Assembly (NCBI GenBank): GCA_002282015.1
Contig: NCIJ01000003.1
Span: 1 to 64,000 of the forward strand
Length of the DNA stretch: 64,000 nt
Origin: Sulfuricurvum sp. 17-40-25
GTDB lineage: Bacteria > Campylobacterota > Campylobacteria > Campylobacterales > Sulfurimonadaceae
Direction of reading: 5' to 3'
The position numbers were made by a program, and so were the translations under genes. Numbering within the stretch: position 1 is the stretch's first letter; each line of letters starts with the position of its first letter. This document shows positions 56,832 through 64,000 of the stretch, piece after piece. The notes under the pieces are model-generated. The model was not told the DNA's origin, did not search any database, and was given only the letters and a program-made list of their open reading frames with translations.

Positions 56832-57578
56832 ATGCAATACTCTTTCCTAGCTTCGTACGCACTTATTATTTTTGCCCTATGGTATTCACGCAAAGAACAT
56901 TTTGGTCTCGAAAAGCAGATACTGACTAACTCAATTCTAGCCATGGTACAGCTTGGACTGCTAGGATATGCTCTTGTTTATCTCTTTAAGATCTCTCATC
57001 CATCCCTGCTCTTTTTTGTCTTACTTGGGATGGTACTGTTTGGGGCATATACGGCTAAAAAACGCTCACCTCTTGGGAATGATGGTTTTAAAATAGCGTT
57101 TTATACGCTGGGGGCTTCATTTGGGATTGTGTTTGCTTCCATGATGGCGTTTGGTGTCATACACATGGTTCCCAATGAGATGATACCTATCGGCGGAATG
57201 ATCATCGGCAATGCTCTGAATGTCTACACTCAAAGCATAGAGAGGTTTAAAGCAGAAGTTAAAAATACAATAGAGACCATCGAGGGGATGATTGCACTTG
57301 GCGCACCTCTTAAAGAGGCTCTTAGCTTTGCGTCTAAAGCTTCGGTTAAAGCGGCTATGATCCCTACTCTTAATATGCTACAAACCGTGGGGATTATTCA
57401 CATCCCAGGAATTACCACGGGAATGCTTCTCGCAGGAGCAGACCCTCTAATGGCCGTATCCTATCAACTTGCCGTCATGTATATGATGGTAGCGGTATCA
57501 TTACTTGCAGCTGCTTTTAGTGTATTATTTTCGTACCGATCTATATTTACAGCCATTTTTTCAAAAAATATAGTTTGA
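56832..57578 (+). CDS. fetB: FetB-type ABC permease (UPF0014)
   Basis: A 248-residue membrane protein with about seven helices and the UPF0014/YbbM motifs GMIIGNALNVYTQSIERF (about residue 122) and NMLQTVGIIHIPGITTGMLL (about 181). In E. coli FetB works with the ATPase FetA in iron export and peroxide resistance. No fetA is adjacent; the nearest orphan ATPase at 16.3 kb is of another type. The neighbouring peroxiredoxin fits an oxidative-stress setting. Confidence 0.9.
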   Translation: MQYSFLASYALIIFALWYSRKEHFGLEKQILTNSILAMVQLGLLGYALVYLFKISHPSLLFFVLLGMVLFGAYTAKKRSPLGNDGFKIAFYTLGASFGIVFASMMAFGVIHMVPNEMIPIGGMIIGNALNVYTQSIERFKAEVKNTIETIEGMIALGAPLKEALSFASKASVKAAMIPTLNMLQTVGIIHIPGITTGMLLAGADPLMAVSYQLAVMYMMVAVSLLAAAFSVLFSYRSIFTAIFSKNIV

Positions 57579-57655
57579 TTATTTTTTAACCATACAGTGA
57601 CTATTTTATAAGCTATAATTTCTTATATTATTTATATTAGATAAGGAGTTTGACC

Positions 57656-58513
57656 ATGCAAGATTTAGTACGTAGCTATACCTCTAATGCTCCGCTCATC
57701 CAAAAATTCATCCTTACCTCGCTGGGTAAGGTAGATATTAAGTCACTTAATATATCTCTGCATAAAGAGCTGTACAAAACATTTCCTTCTCTAGAATTGC
57801 TTTACAAATGTGATGAGAATTTCTTACAGAGTTCTCCAAATATTTATCGCAACGTTATTGAAGATCATTACATTGGTGCGGATCGAAGCTATCTCGTTGA
57901 TTTAGAAAAACCAAGAGATGCAGTTTGCATCGGTGAACCTTATATCTCAACAGCAACTGGGTACTTATGTATTACTGTCATCTATCCCGTAGATGGCGGC
58001 TTCTTATTTTTAGATTTACGGGTTCGCAAACTCCTTGAGCGTTTTAATCTTATTGAAAAAAATGATTTTTTTAGATGGATGAACCGTATTTCCTATGCTG
58101 TAATGGGTGGAGGCTTAATCTTTTTTGGAATGTTTGTTGTACTGTATGGATTTTACACCTTTGCCACTTATCTTATTGGACCTGAACCGCTTGGACTTGA
58201 TACGGTATTCAAACCCGTTATTGCAATGACACTCGGCCTGGCTGTGTATGACTTAGGGAAGACCATCTTTGAACACGAAGTATTACCGAAGACTCAACAT
58301 GTTACCGAGACCTTTAATGCTAAGACTTTGTTAAACTTTTTAGTTTCGATCATCATTGCATTGTTTATTGAAGCACTGCTTGTTGTGTTTAAAATATCAC
58401 TGCATGACTATAAGGATCTACCATATGCATCAACCTTGATTGCATCATTATCCTTTTTACTTTTAGTCTTTGCAGGATTTATTTACATCATGCGTAAAAG
58501 TGACAAACAATAA
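57656..58513 (+). CDS. Membrane protein with PDC/Cache-like sensor region
   Basis: A 285-residue protein. Its first half (about 1-135) is soluble; RSYLVDLEKPRDAVCIGEPY and YLCITVIYPVDGGFLFLDLR resemble PDC/Cache ligand-binding domains. Four hydrophobic helices follow (about 145-285). Which side the sensor lies on is unclear, since no signal helix precedes it. ATG 57656 has AAGGAG seven bases upstream; a TTG two codons earlier is too close. The stop shares one base with the start of an Rrf2-type regulator, so the two are coupled and probably work together. Confidence 0.65.
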   Translation: MQDLVRSYTSNAPLIQKFILTSLGKVDIKSLNISLHKELYKTFPSLELLYKCDENFLQSSPNIYRNVIEDHYIGADRSYLVDLEKPRDAVCIGEPYISTATGYLCITVIYPVDGGFLFLDLRVRKLLERFNLIEKNDFFRWMNRISYAVMGGGLIFFGMFVVLYGFYTFATYLIGPEPLGLDTVFKPVIAMTLGLAVYDLGKTIFEHEVLPKTQHVTETFNAKTLLNFLVSIIIALFIEALLVVFKISLHDYKDLPYASTLIASLSFLLLVFAGFIYIMRKSDKQ

Positions 58514-58938
58514 TGCTCTCTTCCGCATGCCAAGATACCATTCGAGCAGCCGTATGGCTCTCAACAAAACCTCAAGATGACTATTTTCACATCCAAGAGA
58601 TCAGTGACTCCTTGGAGTTACCGTATCACTTTTTAGCAAAATCACTTCAAACACTTGTCCGTAATAACATTCTGACCTCTCGCAGAGGTTCAAACGGTGG
58701 AGTAAAACTCGCAAAAGCAAGCTCTGATATCACACTTATCTCACTTATAGAAGCCGTCGATGGAAGTATATTTTTTGATGCCTGTGTTCTTGGAATCGGA
58801 GACTGTGAAGATGAAAAACCGTGTGCTCTTCACGCTCAATGGCAAAAATGGCGCACTGAGATGTATGAAATGTATTCCGCAATGCGTCTCAATGAAATCA
58901 CCGATGATGTGCTTCTTCGTAAAATCAAACGCCTCTAA
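58513..58938 (+). CDS. Rrf2-family transcriptional regulator with Fe-S cysteines
   Basis: A 141-residue DNA-binding protein. The winged helix includes PYHFLAKSLQTLVRNNILTS and RRGSNGGVKLAK, typical of Rrf2 (IscR, NsrR). Three cysteines, Cys91, Cys98 and Cys104, have a spacing near that of IscR/NsrR and probably hold an iron-sulfur cluster sensing NO, redox or iron. It is coupled to the upstream membrane protein by TAATG and lies directly before nrtABD, suggesting control of nitrate or nitrosative-stress genes; this is inference. Confidence 0.88.
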   Translation: MLSSACQDTIRAAVWLSTKPQDDYFHIQEISDSLELPYHFLAKSLQTLVRNNILTSRRGSNGGVKLAKASSDITLISLIEAVDGSIFFDACVLGIGDCEDEKPCALHAQWQKWRTEMYEMYSAMRLNEITDDVLLRKIKRL

Positions 58939-58973
58939 AGCTTCTTTTCTCGAAAATTAAATTAAAAACATTA

Positions 58974-58996
58974 AATTGATTATTTTTTAATCAATT
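58974..58996. promoter_or_regulatory. Inverted repeat upstream of nrtA
   Basis: AATTGATTA and TAATCAATT are perfect inverted repeats around five T, 36 bases after the Rrf2 stop. It contains TTGAT and ATCAA half-sites like those of FNR, but nine rather than four bases apart. It could be a terminator or an operator for the adjacent regulator. A TACAAT -10 for nrtA lies at 59025-59030. Confidence 0.5.
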
Positions 58997-59067
58997 AGTT
59001 GTATTAATAGTCTATTATTTGGATTACAATTATTTCAGATTTTTAAATCTTAAATTGGAGTCATCAA

Positions 59068-60348
59068 ATGAAAAGTTTGAATGTTTTAGGAAAAAGTGTT
59101 TTGTTGCTCTCTTTGGCTGCATCTGTAGCTATGTCAGCTGTTGTTGAGAAAAAAGATCTCAAGATTGGATTTATTCCACTTACGGACTGTGCAACACTTG
59201 TCATTGCAAAAGAAAAGGGTTTTTTTGCAAAACACGGTCTCAATGTAGAATTGAGCAAAGAAGCATCATGGGCAAATGTTCGTGACAAGATGACAGTGGG
59301 AGAACTGGATGCGTCTCATATGCTAGCGGCAATGCCAATCGCTTCAACATTAGGTGTTGGTAGTTCTAAAAAAGAGATGCTCGCACTAATGGCATTGGGA
59401 CAAAACGGTGATGCGATTACAGTATCCAACAAAATGTACGATGCAATGATGGCTGCTGATCCTGCTGCTACCAAAAAAGGTTCAGCCGTAGCACTCAAAA
59501 AAGTGATCGCAGCAAAAACAATGGGTGTTCCTGAGTTTGGTATGACCTTCCCTACAGGTACACACAACTACCATATCCGCTATTGGATGGGTGCAGGCGG
59601 AGTCAATCCAGATACTGATGTATCACTCAAAGTCGTTCCACCACCACAAATGGTTGCCAACATGACTGCCGGAAACATTGACGGATTTTGTGTGGGTGAG
59701 CCATGGAATCAACGTGCAGTAATGGGCAATGTTGGAAAAGCACTCATCACAGGGTATCAGCTCTGGCAAGACGGGCCTGAAAAAGTACTCGGTGTTCAAA
59801 AAGATTTCGCAACCAAATACCCAGAAACAACCAAGCAAATGATCGAAGCTGTGATTGAAGCGGGCGTTTGGCTCGATGCTTCATGGGAAAATCGCAAAGA
59901 GGCATCTGCGATCCTCTCAAGCAAATCGTACGTAAATGCACCTAAAGATGTTATCGATAACTCAATGACAGGGACGTTTATGTTTACCAACGGTGTTAGC
60001 ACCCCTATGCCAAACTTTAACCGTTTTGCAAAAGGAAATGCCCTCTATCCGTATTACTCACACGGATTGTGGCAAGTAACTCAAATGATTCGCTGGGGAC
60101 AACTTGATAAACCGATCGACATGAAAAAAACAGTTGAAAGTGTCTATCGTCCAGACTTATTTGCTGCAGCTGCAAAAGAAGTGAAATATGCACTTCCCGC
60201 ATCGGGATGGAAAAAAGAGAGCAAGTTTATCGATGGCGTAACGTTTGATCCAAACAAATCAGTGGATTATATCTTTAATGCTCCGATCAAATCGCCAAAA
60301 ATCACCAAAGAAGCATTAGCTAAAGTCAATAAGTGGCACGTAAAATAA
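59068..60348 (+). CDS. nrtA: Nitrate ABC transporter substrate-binding protein
   Basis: A 426-residue periplasmic binding protein with signal peptide (about 1-23). The sequence matches NrtA/CmpA: LKIGFIPLTDCATLVIAKEK, DKMTVGELDASHMLAAMPI, TFPTGTHNYHIRYWMGAGGV and DGFCVGEPWNQRA. Nitrate is the most likely ligand; nitrite, cyanate or bicarbonate relatives cannot be fully excluded. It begins the nrtA-nrtB-nrtD operon, and a GGAG ribosome site precedes it. Confidence 0.93.
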   Translation: MKSLNVLGKSVLLLSLAASVAMSAVVEKKDLKIGFIPLTDCATLVIAKEKGFFAKHGLNVELSKEASWANVRDKMTVGELDASHMLAAMPIASTLGVGSSKKEMLALMALGQNGDAITVSNKMYDAMMAADPAATKKGSAVALKKVIAAKTMGVPEFGMTFPTGTHNYHIRYWMGAGGVNPDTDVSLKVVPPPQMVANMTAGNIDGFCVGEPWNQRAVMGNVGKALITGYQLWQDGPEKVLGVQKDFATKYPETTKQMIEAVIEAGVWLDASWENRKEASAILSSKSYVNAPKDVIDNSMTGTFMFTNGVSTPMPNFNRFAKGNALYPYYSHGLWQVTQMIRWGQLDKPIDMKKTVESVYRPDLFAAAAKEVKYALPASGWKKESKFIDGVTFDPNKSVDYIFNAPIKSPKITKEALAKVNKWHVK

Positions 60349-60364
60349 GTACAAGGAGGCATTT

Positions 60365-61147
60365 ATGCTCTTAAAAACCATCAATACCGTTGCGCTTCCG
60401 ACACTCCTCTTTGGTGTCCTTATCGCTGTATGGTCAGCTGTAGCCAATGAGATTCCAGGCTTCCCACCTCCAATGGAAGTTTGGAACGAATTACTCGTCG
60501 TTCTCTCAGATCCGCTGTATGACAATGGAGCAGGGGATCAGGGGATTGCATTGCAACTTATGAGTTCTTTAAAACGGGTGTTCGGTGGATTTATACTGGC
60601 AATCGCCGTGGGTATTCCTGTGGGACTATTAATAGGGATGTCTAAAGCTGCACAAACTGCAGTCAACCCATACATTCAGATTCTAAAACCGGTATCTCCG
60701 CTTGCATGGTTGCCATTGGCATTGTTTGTATTCAAAGATGTTGATATGACCGCGATTTTCGTCATCTTCATCACTTCTATCTGGCCGATTATCATCAATA
60801 CGGCCTTGGGAGTACGCAGCGTAAGTGAGGATTATCTCAACGTAGCAAAGGTGTTACAGCTAACAGCGTTTGAGCGTGTGTTTCAGATCATTCTCCCTGT
60901 TGCGGTTCCGTTTATCTTTACAGGTATGCGCTTATCTCTTGGAATCGCATGGTTGGTTATTGTTGCAGCAGAGATGCTAACAGGCGGGTTAGGTATTGGA
61001 TTTTGGATTTGGGATGAATACAACAATCTAAACTATTCCCATATTATCATCGGGATCATACTCATCGGTGTGGTCGGGTATATCCTCGACACCATCATGG
61101 GATTCATCGCCGATCATTTTGATTATCGCAAGCGAGGCCGAGTATGA
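60365..61147 (+). CDS. nrtB: Nitrate ABC transporter permease
   Basis: A 260-residue inner-membrane permease with about six helices. The EAA-like loop is NVAKVLQLTAFERVFQIILP (about 160-180), and AWLVIVAAEMLTGGLGIGFW is typical of the nitrate/sulfonate/taurine group. AAGGAGG is eight bases before the ATG. It overlaps nrtD by 4 bp. Confidence 0.93.
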   Translation: MLLKTINTVALPTLLFGVLIAVWSAVANEIPGFPPPMEVWNELLVVLSDPLYDNGAGDQGIALQLMSSLKRVFGGFILAIAVGIPVGLLIGMSKAAQTAVNPYIQILKPVSPLAWLPLALFVFKDVDMTAIFVIFITSIWPIIINTALGVRSVSEDYLNVAKVLQLTAFERVFQIILPVAVPFIFTGMRLSLGIAWLVIVAAEMLTGGLGIGFWIWDEYNNLNYSHIIIGIILIGVVGYILDTIMGFIADHFDYRKRGRV

Positions 61148-61941
61148 GTGCAAAACCTTTTTTAAAGATTGACCATGTGGACAAAATCTTTCCACTGGCT
61201 AAGGGCAAAGAGTACGTAGCCTTACGCGATGTGAAACTCGAAATCCGTGAAAACGAGATTGTTTCCATCATTGGTCACTCGGGATGCGGGAAATCAACTA
61301 TCCTAAACCTCATCGCAGGACTAGATACGATCAGTAATGGGGTCATCTTGCTCGAAGACAAAGAGATCAATGCCCCAGGACCTGAACGTGCCGTAGTATT
61401 TCAAAACCATTCACTACTACCATGGTTGACTGTTTATCAAAACATTGAGATGGCCGTTAGAAAAGTACGTGATGACCTTAACCCAAAAGAGGTCAAAGAG
61501 CACGTTATGAAATACATTGATCTGGTCAATCTCGATCATGCCAAAGACAAATATCCTGCTGAGATTAGCGGAGGGATGAAGCAACGTGTCGGAATCGCAC
61601 GAGCGCTTTCCATCGAGCCAAAAGTGCTTTTGATGGATGAGCCGTTTGGAGCACTCGACTCACTGACCCGTGCTAATCTACAGGATCATTTGATGCGTAT
61701 TCAAATGCAGACAGGTAACACTGTCATTATTATCACCCATGATGTTGATGAAGCGGTCTTACTCAGTGATCGCGTCATCATGATGACCAATGGGCCAGAA
61801 GCTACTATCGGTGAGATATTGGAAGTCAATCTTCCACGTCCACGAGAGCGTCTGACATTGCAACACAACGAAGAATATCTAAGGTGTCGTGGAGCGATTG
61901 TCGAGTTTTTATACTCAAAATTCGCGAAACACGACGACTAA
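61144..61941 (+). CDS. nrtD: Nitrate ABC transporter ATPase
   Basis: A 265-residue ATPase: Walker A GHSGCGKST (about residue 45), VVFQNHSLLPWLTVYQNIEM as Q-loop, ISGGMKQRVGIARAL as signature, Walker B VLLMDEPFGALD and THDVDEAV. It is of the NrtD type without the extra substrate-binding domain of cyanobacterial NrtC. Overlaps nrtB by 4 bp and ends 79 bases before the porin. Confidence 0.94.
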   Translation: MSAKPFLKIDHVDKIFPLAKGKEYVALRDVKLEIRENEIVSIIGHSGCGKSTILNLIAGLDTISNGVILLEDKEINAPGPERAVVFQNHSLLPWLTVYQNIEMAVRKVRDDLNPKEVKEHVMKYIDLVNLDHAKDKYPAEISGGMKQRVGIARALSIEPKVLLMDEPFGALDSLTRANLQDHLMRIQMQTGNTVIIITHDVDEAVLLSDRVIMMTNGPEATIGEILEVNLPRPRERLTLQHNEEYLRCRGAIVEFLYSKFAKHDD

Positions 61942-61952
61942 GCGCGTTTTAC

Positions 61953-61966
61953 TTGATCTATGTCAA
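61953..61966 (+). promoter_or_regulatory. FNR/DNR-type binding site upstream of the porin
   Basis: TTGATCTATGTCAA differs from the TTGAT(N4)ATCAA consensus at one of ten positions. A TAAAAT -10 at 61990-61995 lies about 33 bases from the centre, which fits class II activation. Low oxygen or nitrogen oxides would then induce the porin. Confidence 0.72.
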
Positions 61967-62020
61967 AGACATTACATCAACAGTAAGACTAAAATATAAC
62001 ACTAATAAAAGGATATAACA

Positions 62021-63268
62021 ATGAAAAAAATTACATTATCAGCGGTAGCTGTTCTCTCTCTAGCAAGCGGTTTTACTAGTACTCTTAGTGCGGATGAATT
62101 CACACTTTTTAGCAATCCTAAATTCAATGGTGAAGTTAAAGCGCGTTATGAAAACGTTGATGATCAAAGTAATACCGTACAACAAGCCAATGCGTATACG
62201 GTTCGCACGACGTTAGGTCTTGAAACCACTTTACTAGGGGTTAACGGATTAACAATGAAACTAGATGGGACAACAGTACAAACGATTGGAGGAACAAAAT
62301 ACAATGACCTATCCCCAACCAAATTTACCAATTACGATGTTGTAGCCGATCCAGAACAGACTCGCTTCACTCAAGCGCATCTTCAATACAAATATGGAGC
62401 CACAACTGCCAAGGCAGGACGTCAACTCATCAATTTAGATGCTCAACGCTTCATCGGTTCGGTTGATTGGAGACAAATGCCACAAAGCTTAGATGCTGTT
62501 TCCATCAGCAACACATCAATTCCTGGTTTAAATTTGTATGGAGCGTATGTCTACAGCTATGAAACAATTTTTGATGAGCGAACCTATGACAGTAAATCGG
62601 TGATCTTAAACGGAAGCTATAAGGTTAATGACATGCTAAAAGTCACCGCGTACGACTATATGCTCTCATTAGAAAGAGGTGCATTTGCAGCCGATACTTA
62701 TGGAGTCGCTTTGGCAGGTGATGTTCCTGCAGGACCACTAAAACTTTCCTATCACGGTGAGTACGCTAAACAAACCGATGCAACCTTTGCAACAACAACG
62801 ACAAATATCAAAACCCAAAACGATGCTTCGTATTATAATATCGAAGCAACCGCAAGCATGATGGGTATTTCACTGGGAGCGGGGCAAGAGCTTCTCAGCG
62901 GTACAAGCGGAAGTGATGGAAAAACAAAATTCCAAACGCCATTAGCAACACTTCATAAATTTAACGGTACTGCAGATAAATTTTTAGTAACCCCTACTGG
63001 CGGGCTGTGTGATACCCATGCAACTGTTGGTTATGGAGCTGCTGGGCTGGGTAAAGCCTTAGCTACTTATCACACCTTTAAAACCGATGTTGCAATGGGT
63101 GGTAATAGTGACCTTGGTAGCGAGTTTGACATCCAATACTCTAATGCAATTCCTGGAGTAAAAGGACTAAATGGACTTCTAAAAGCTGCTTTTTATGATG
63201 GCGGAAATGTTACAGGCTACACCAGCGATAAAGATGTATTCTGGATTGAACTCGATTATAAATTCTAA
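62021..63268 (+). CDS. Outer-membrane porin, Opr-like
   Basis: A signal peptide (about 1-24, STLSA/DE) precedes about 390 residues of alternating amphipathic strands ending in Phe (WIELDYKF), the pattern of outer-membrane beta-barrels. Sections such as GRQLINLDAQRFIGSVDWRQ and LDAVSISNTSIPGLNLYGAY match the OprD/Opr-type porins of Campylobacterota. AAAGGATATAACA precedes ATG 62021. Its place after nrtABD and its FNR-type box suggest entry of nitrate or another anaerobic substrate, an inference. Confidence 0.85.
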   Translation: MKKITLSAVAVLSLASGFTSTLSADEFTLFSNPKFNGEVKARYENVDDQSNTVQQANAYTVRTTLGLETTLLGVNGLTMKLDGTTVQTIGGTKYNDLSPTKFTNYDVVADPEQTRFTQAHLQYKYGATTAKAGRQLINLDAQRFIGSVDWRQMPQSLDAVSISNTSIPGLNLYGAYVYSYETIFDERTYDSKSVILNGSYKVNDMLKVTAYDYMLSLERGAFAADTYGVALAGDVPAGPLKLSYHGEYAKQTDATFATTTTNIKTQNDASYYNIEATASMMGISLGAGQELLSGTSGSDGKTKFQTPLATLHKFNGTADKFLVTPTGGLCDTHATVGYGAAGLGKALATYHTFKTDVAMGGNSDLGSEFDIQYSNAIPGVKGLNGLLKAAFYDGGNVTGYTSDKDVFWIELDYKF

Positions 63269-64000
63269 TCCATTATTTCCATAAAGCCCAATGCTTTTGG
63301 GTGAATAAAACAAAGCCGTTCCCATGAACGGTTTGGTTTTGTCAATGTCACTCTATGCGCAGAGATAGAACGGGAAAGTGCCACATAAAATTGCGAAGGA
63401 GCAAATATCTCATTGGTCTCAATGACATAGTCACTCAAGCTCATCCCTTGTGATTTATGAATCGTGATCGCGAATGCAAGGGTGATGGGAAATTGCCCAA
63501 GAGTGATAAGCTTTTCTTCATTCATCACTTTTGCTTTTTCGACCCATTTTGTTTTTGTCGTTTCGACACGCTCCACCTTGACACTCTTACCATCTTCTTT
63601 TTTGACCCATACTACATCGTCTTCAATCGATATGATTCGCCCACGCTCACCGTTATAATAGTTCCACGCATTTCGGGTAAATAGGATTGGAGCACCTGCT
63701 TTGAGTACCATTACAGATTCAATGCGACTTTCACTCATAAATCGCTCAATATCTCTGTCTTGCATTTTTTTATCATGGACAGTGACATAGGTGGAAATCT
63801 CAACTTCCTCTCCATTCAAATGAGCCAGCTGAGAACGATTGTGGTTTTGAGCGCTGATATTTTTACCGTAGAGCAGTGTAATCGTACTTTTATCCTCAGG
63901 GAGTTCTCGTACCAACGTATCCAATGCACGCGCTTCCTCTTCCGAGATAGAGGCATGCCGCACTTTCTCCAACAAACTCAAAAACTCTTCTTCATGGGTA
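63265..64000 (-). CDS. Pif1/RecD-like helicase, C-terminal part (runs off the window)
   Basis: The visible 240 or so residues are the C-terminal half of a Pif1-type superfamily 1B helicase. ITLLYGKNISAQNHNRSQLAHL and the late motif LAFAITIHKSQGMSLSDYVI (motif V), then FYVALSRS (motif VI) are diagnostic. The Walker A part lies beyond position 64000; the frame stays open to the edge, so the ATG at 63981 is internal. It overlaps the porin stop by 4 bp. It should unwind DNA or G-quadruplex structures. Confidence 0.85.
   Translation of the reverse strand, partial: THEEEFLSLLEKVRHASISEEEARALDTLVRELPEDKSTITLLYGKNISAQNHNRSQLAHLNGEEVEISTYVTVHDKKMQDRDIERFMSESRIESVMVLKAGAPILFTRNAWNYYNGERGRIISIEDDVVWVKKEDGKSVKVERVETTKTKWVEKAKVMNEEKLITLGQFPITLAFAITIHKSQGMSLSDYVIETNEIFAPSQFYVALSRSISAHRVTLTKPNRSWERLCFIHPKALGFMEIMD
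63313..63340 (+). terminator. Possible porin terminator inside the helicase gene
   Basis: On the plus strand AAGCCGTTC and GAACGGTTT can pair (nine pairs, one G-T) around CCAT, followed by GGTTTTG. It is 45 bases after the porin stop and lies in the coding sequence of the opposite-strand helicase. Confidence 0.4.

Noticed and set aside
58974-58996. FNR site upstream of nrtA
   Set aside because: TTGAT and ATCAA half-sites are present but nine bases apart instead of four; kept only as an inverted repeat of unknown role.

Overview
The window looks like a chromosomal segment of a free-living Campylobacterota (Epsilonproteobacteria) close to the sulfur-oxidising, nitrate-using Sulfuricurvum/Sulfurimonas group. 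This is an inference from gene content, short intergenic gaps, many 1-4 bp start/stop overlaps, moderately AT-rich DNA and the style of the proteins (YbiT-type ABC-F, CheX, HDOD, AI-2E exporters, NrtABD, PurS/PurQ). No rRNA or other taxonomic marker is present, so genus is not proven.

Layout. 1-3.1 kb: potassium uptake (ktrB-ktrA) and a secreted NodB-like deacetylase. 3.1-10.8 kb: small orphan genes, a periplasmic rhodanese, a frameshifted diguanylate cyclase, a minus-strand run (ybiT, DUF5718-like, DUF1653, yciH), a PAS-GGDEF-EAL protein and an RRM protein. 10.9-16.3 kb: one long plus-strand operon behind a good sigma70 promoter: ctpA-purC-purS-purQ-membrane SH3 protein-plsC-crcB. 16.3-21.9 kb, minus strand: orphan ABC ATPase, proA, a REC protein with a degenerate Hpt-like tail, dnaK and grpE. 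22-26.3 kb: SLC13 transporter, AsmA-like protein, SagB-type tandem nitroreductase. 26.2-32.3 kb: comF, lepA, galU, prs, argJ, rpmB. 32.4-36.7 kb: HDOD protein, STAS/CheX protein, rpe, trpF, DnaQ-like exonuclease. 36.7-41.5 kb, minus strand: gpmI-fabG-acpP-fabF-accA, a fatty-acid synthesis operon. 41.6-43.9 kb: mraY-murD.

Accessory region, 43.9-46.9 kb. A tRNA-Phe gene is followed by a 2.1 kb AT-rich insert bounded by a perfect 23 bp direct repeat; the left copy is the 3' end of the tRNA and the right copy is at 46042-46064. The insert carries an intact MntA-HepT type toxin-antitoxin pair, an FtsK-like ATPase remnant whose reading frame breaks exactly at a run of eight G, and a DUF805 membrane protein. 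A truncated integrase (arm-binding domain only) lies 470 bp beyond the right repeat. I read this as a decayed tRNA-targeted integrative element kept perhaps by its toxin-antitoxin module.

46.9-64 kb: DUF481 outer-membrane protein, ankyrin protein, two tandem AI-2E family proteins, an ABC exporter, a small Cys/His-rich protein with metE, a peroxiredoxin behind a striking inverted repeat, an orphan fetB, then a nitrate module: PDC-like membrane protein + Fe-S-type Rrf2 regulator, nrtA-nrtB-nrtD, and an outer-membrane porin preceded by a near-perfect FNR/DNR-type box. The window ends inside a Pif1-like helicase gene.

The best candidates for something new are the tRNA-Phe island with its G-tract frame switch, the HDOD + STAS/CheX overlapping pair, and the translationally coupled PDC membrane protein/Rrf2 regulator next to nitrate uptake. 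None of these can be declared a new system from sequence reading alone.
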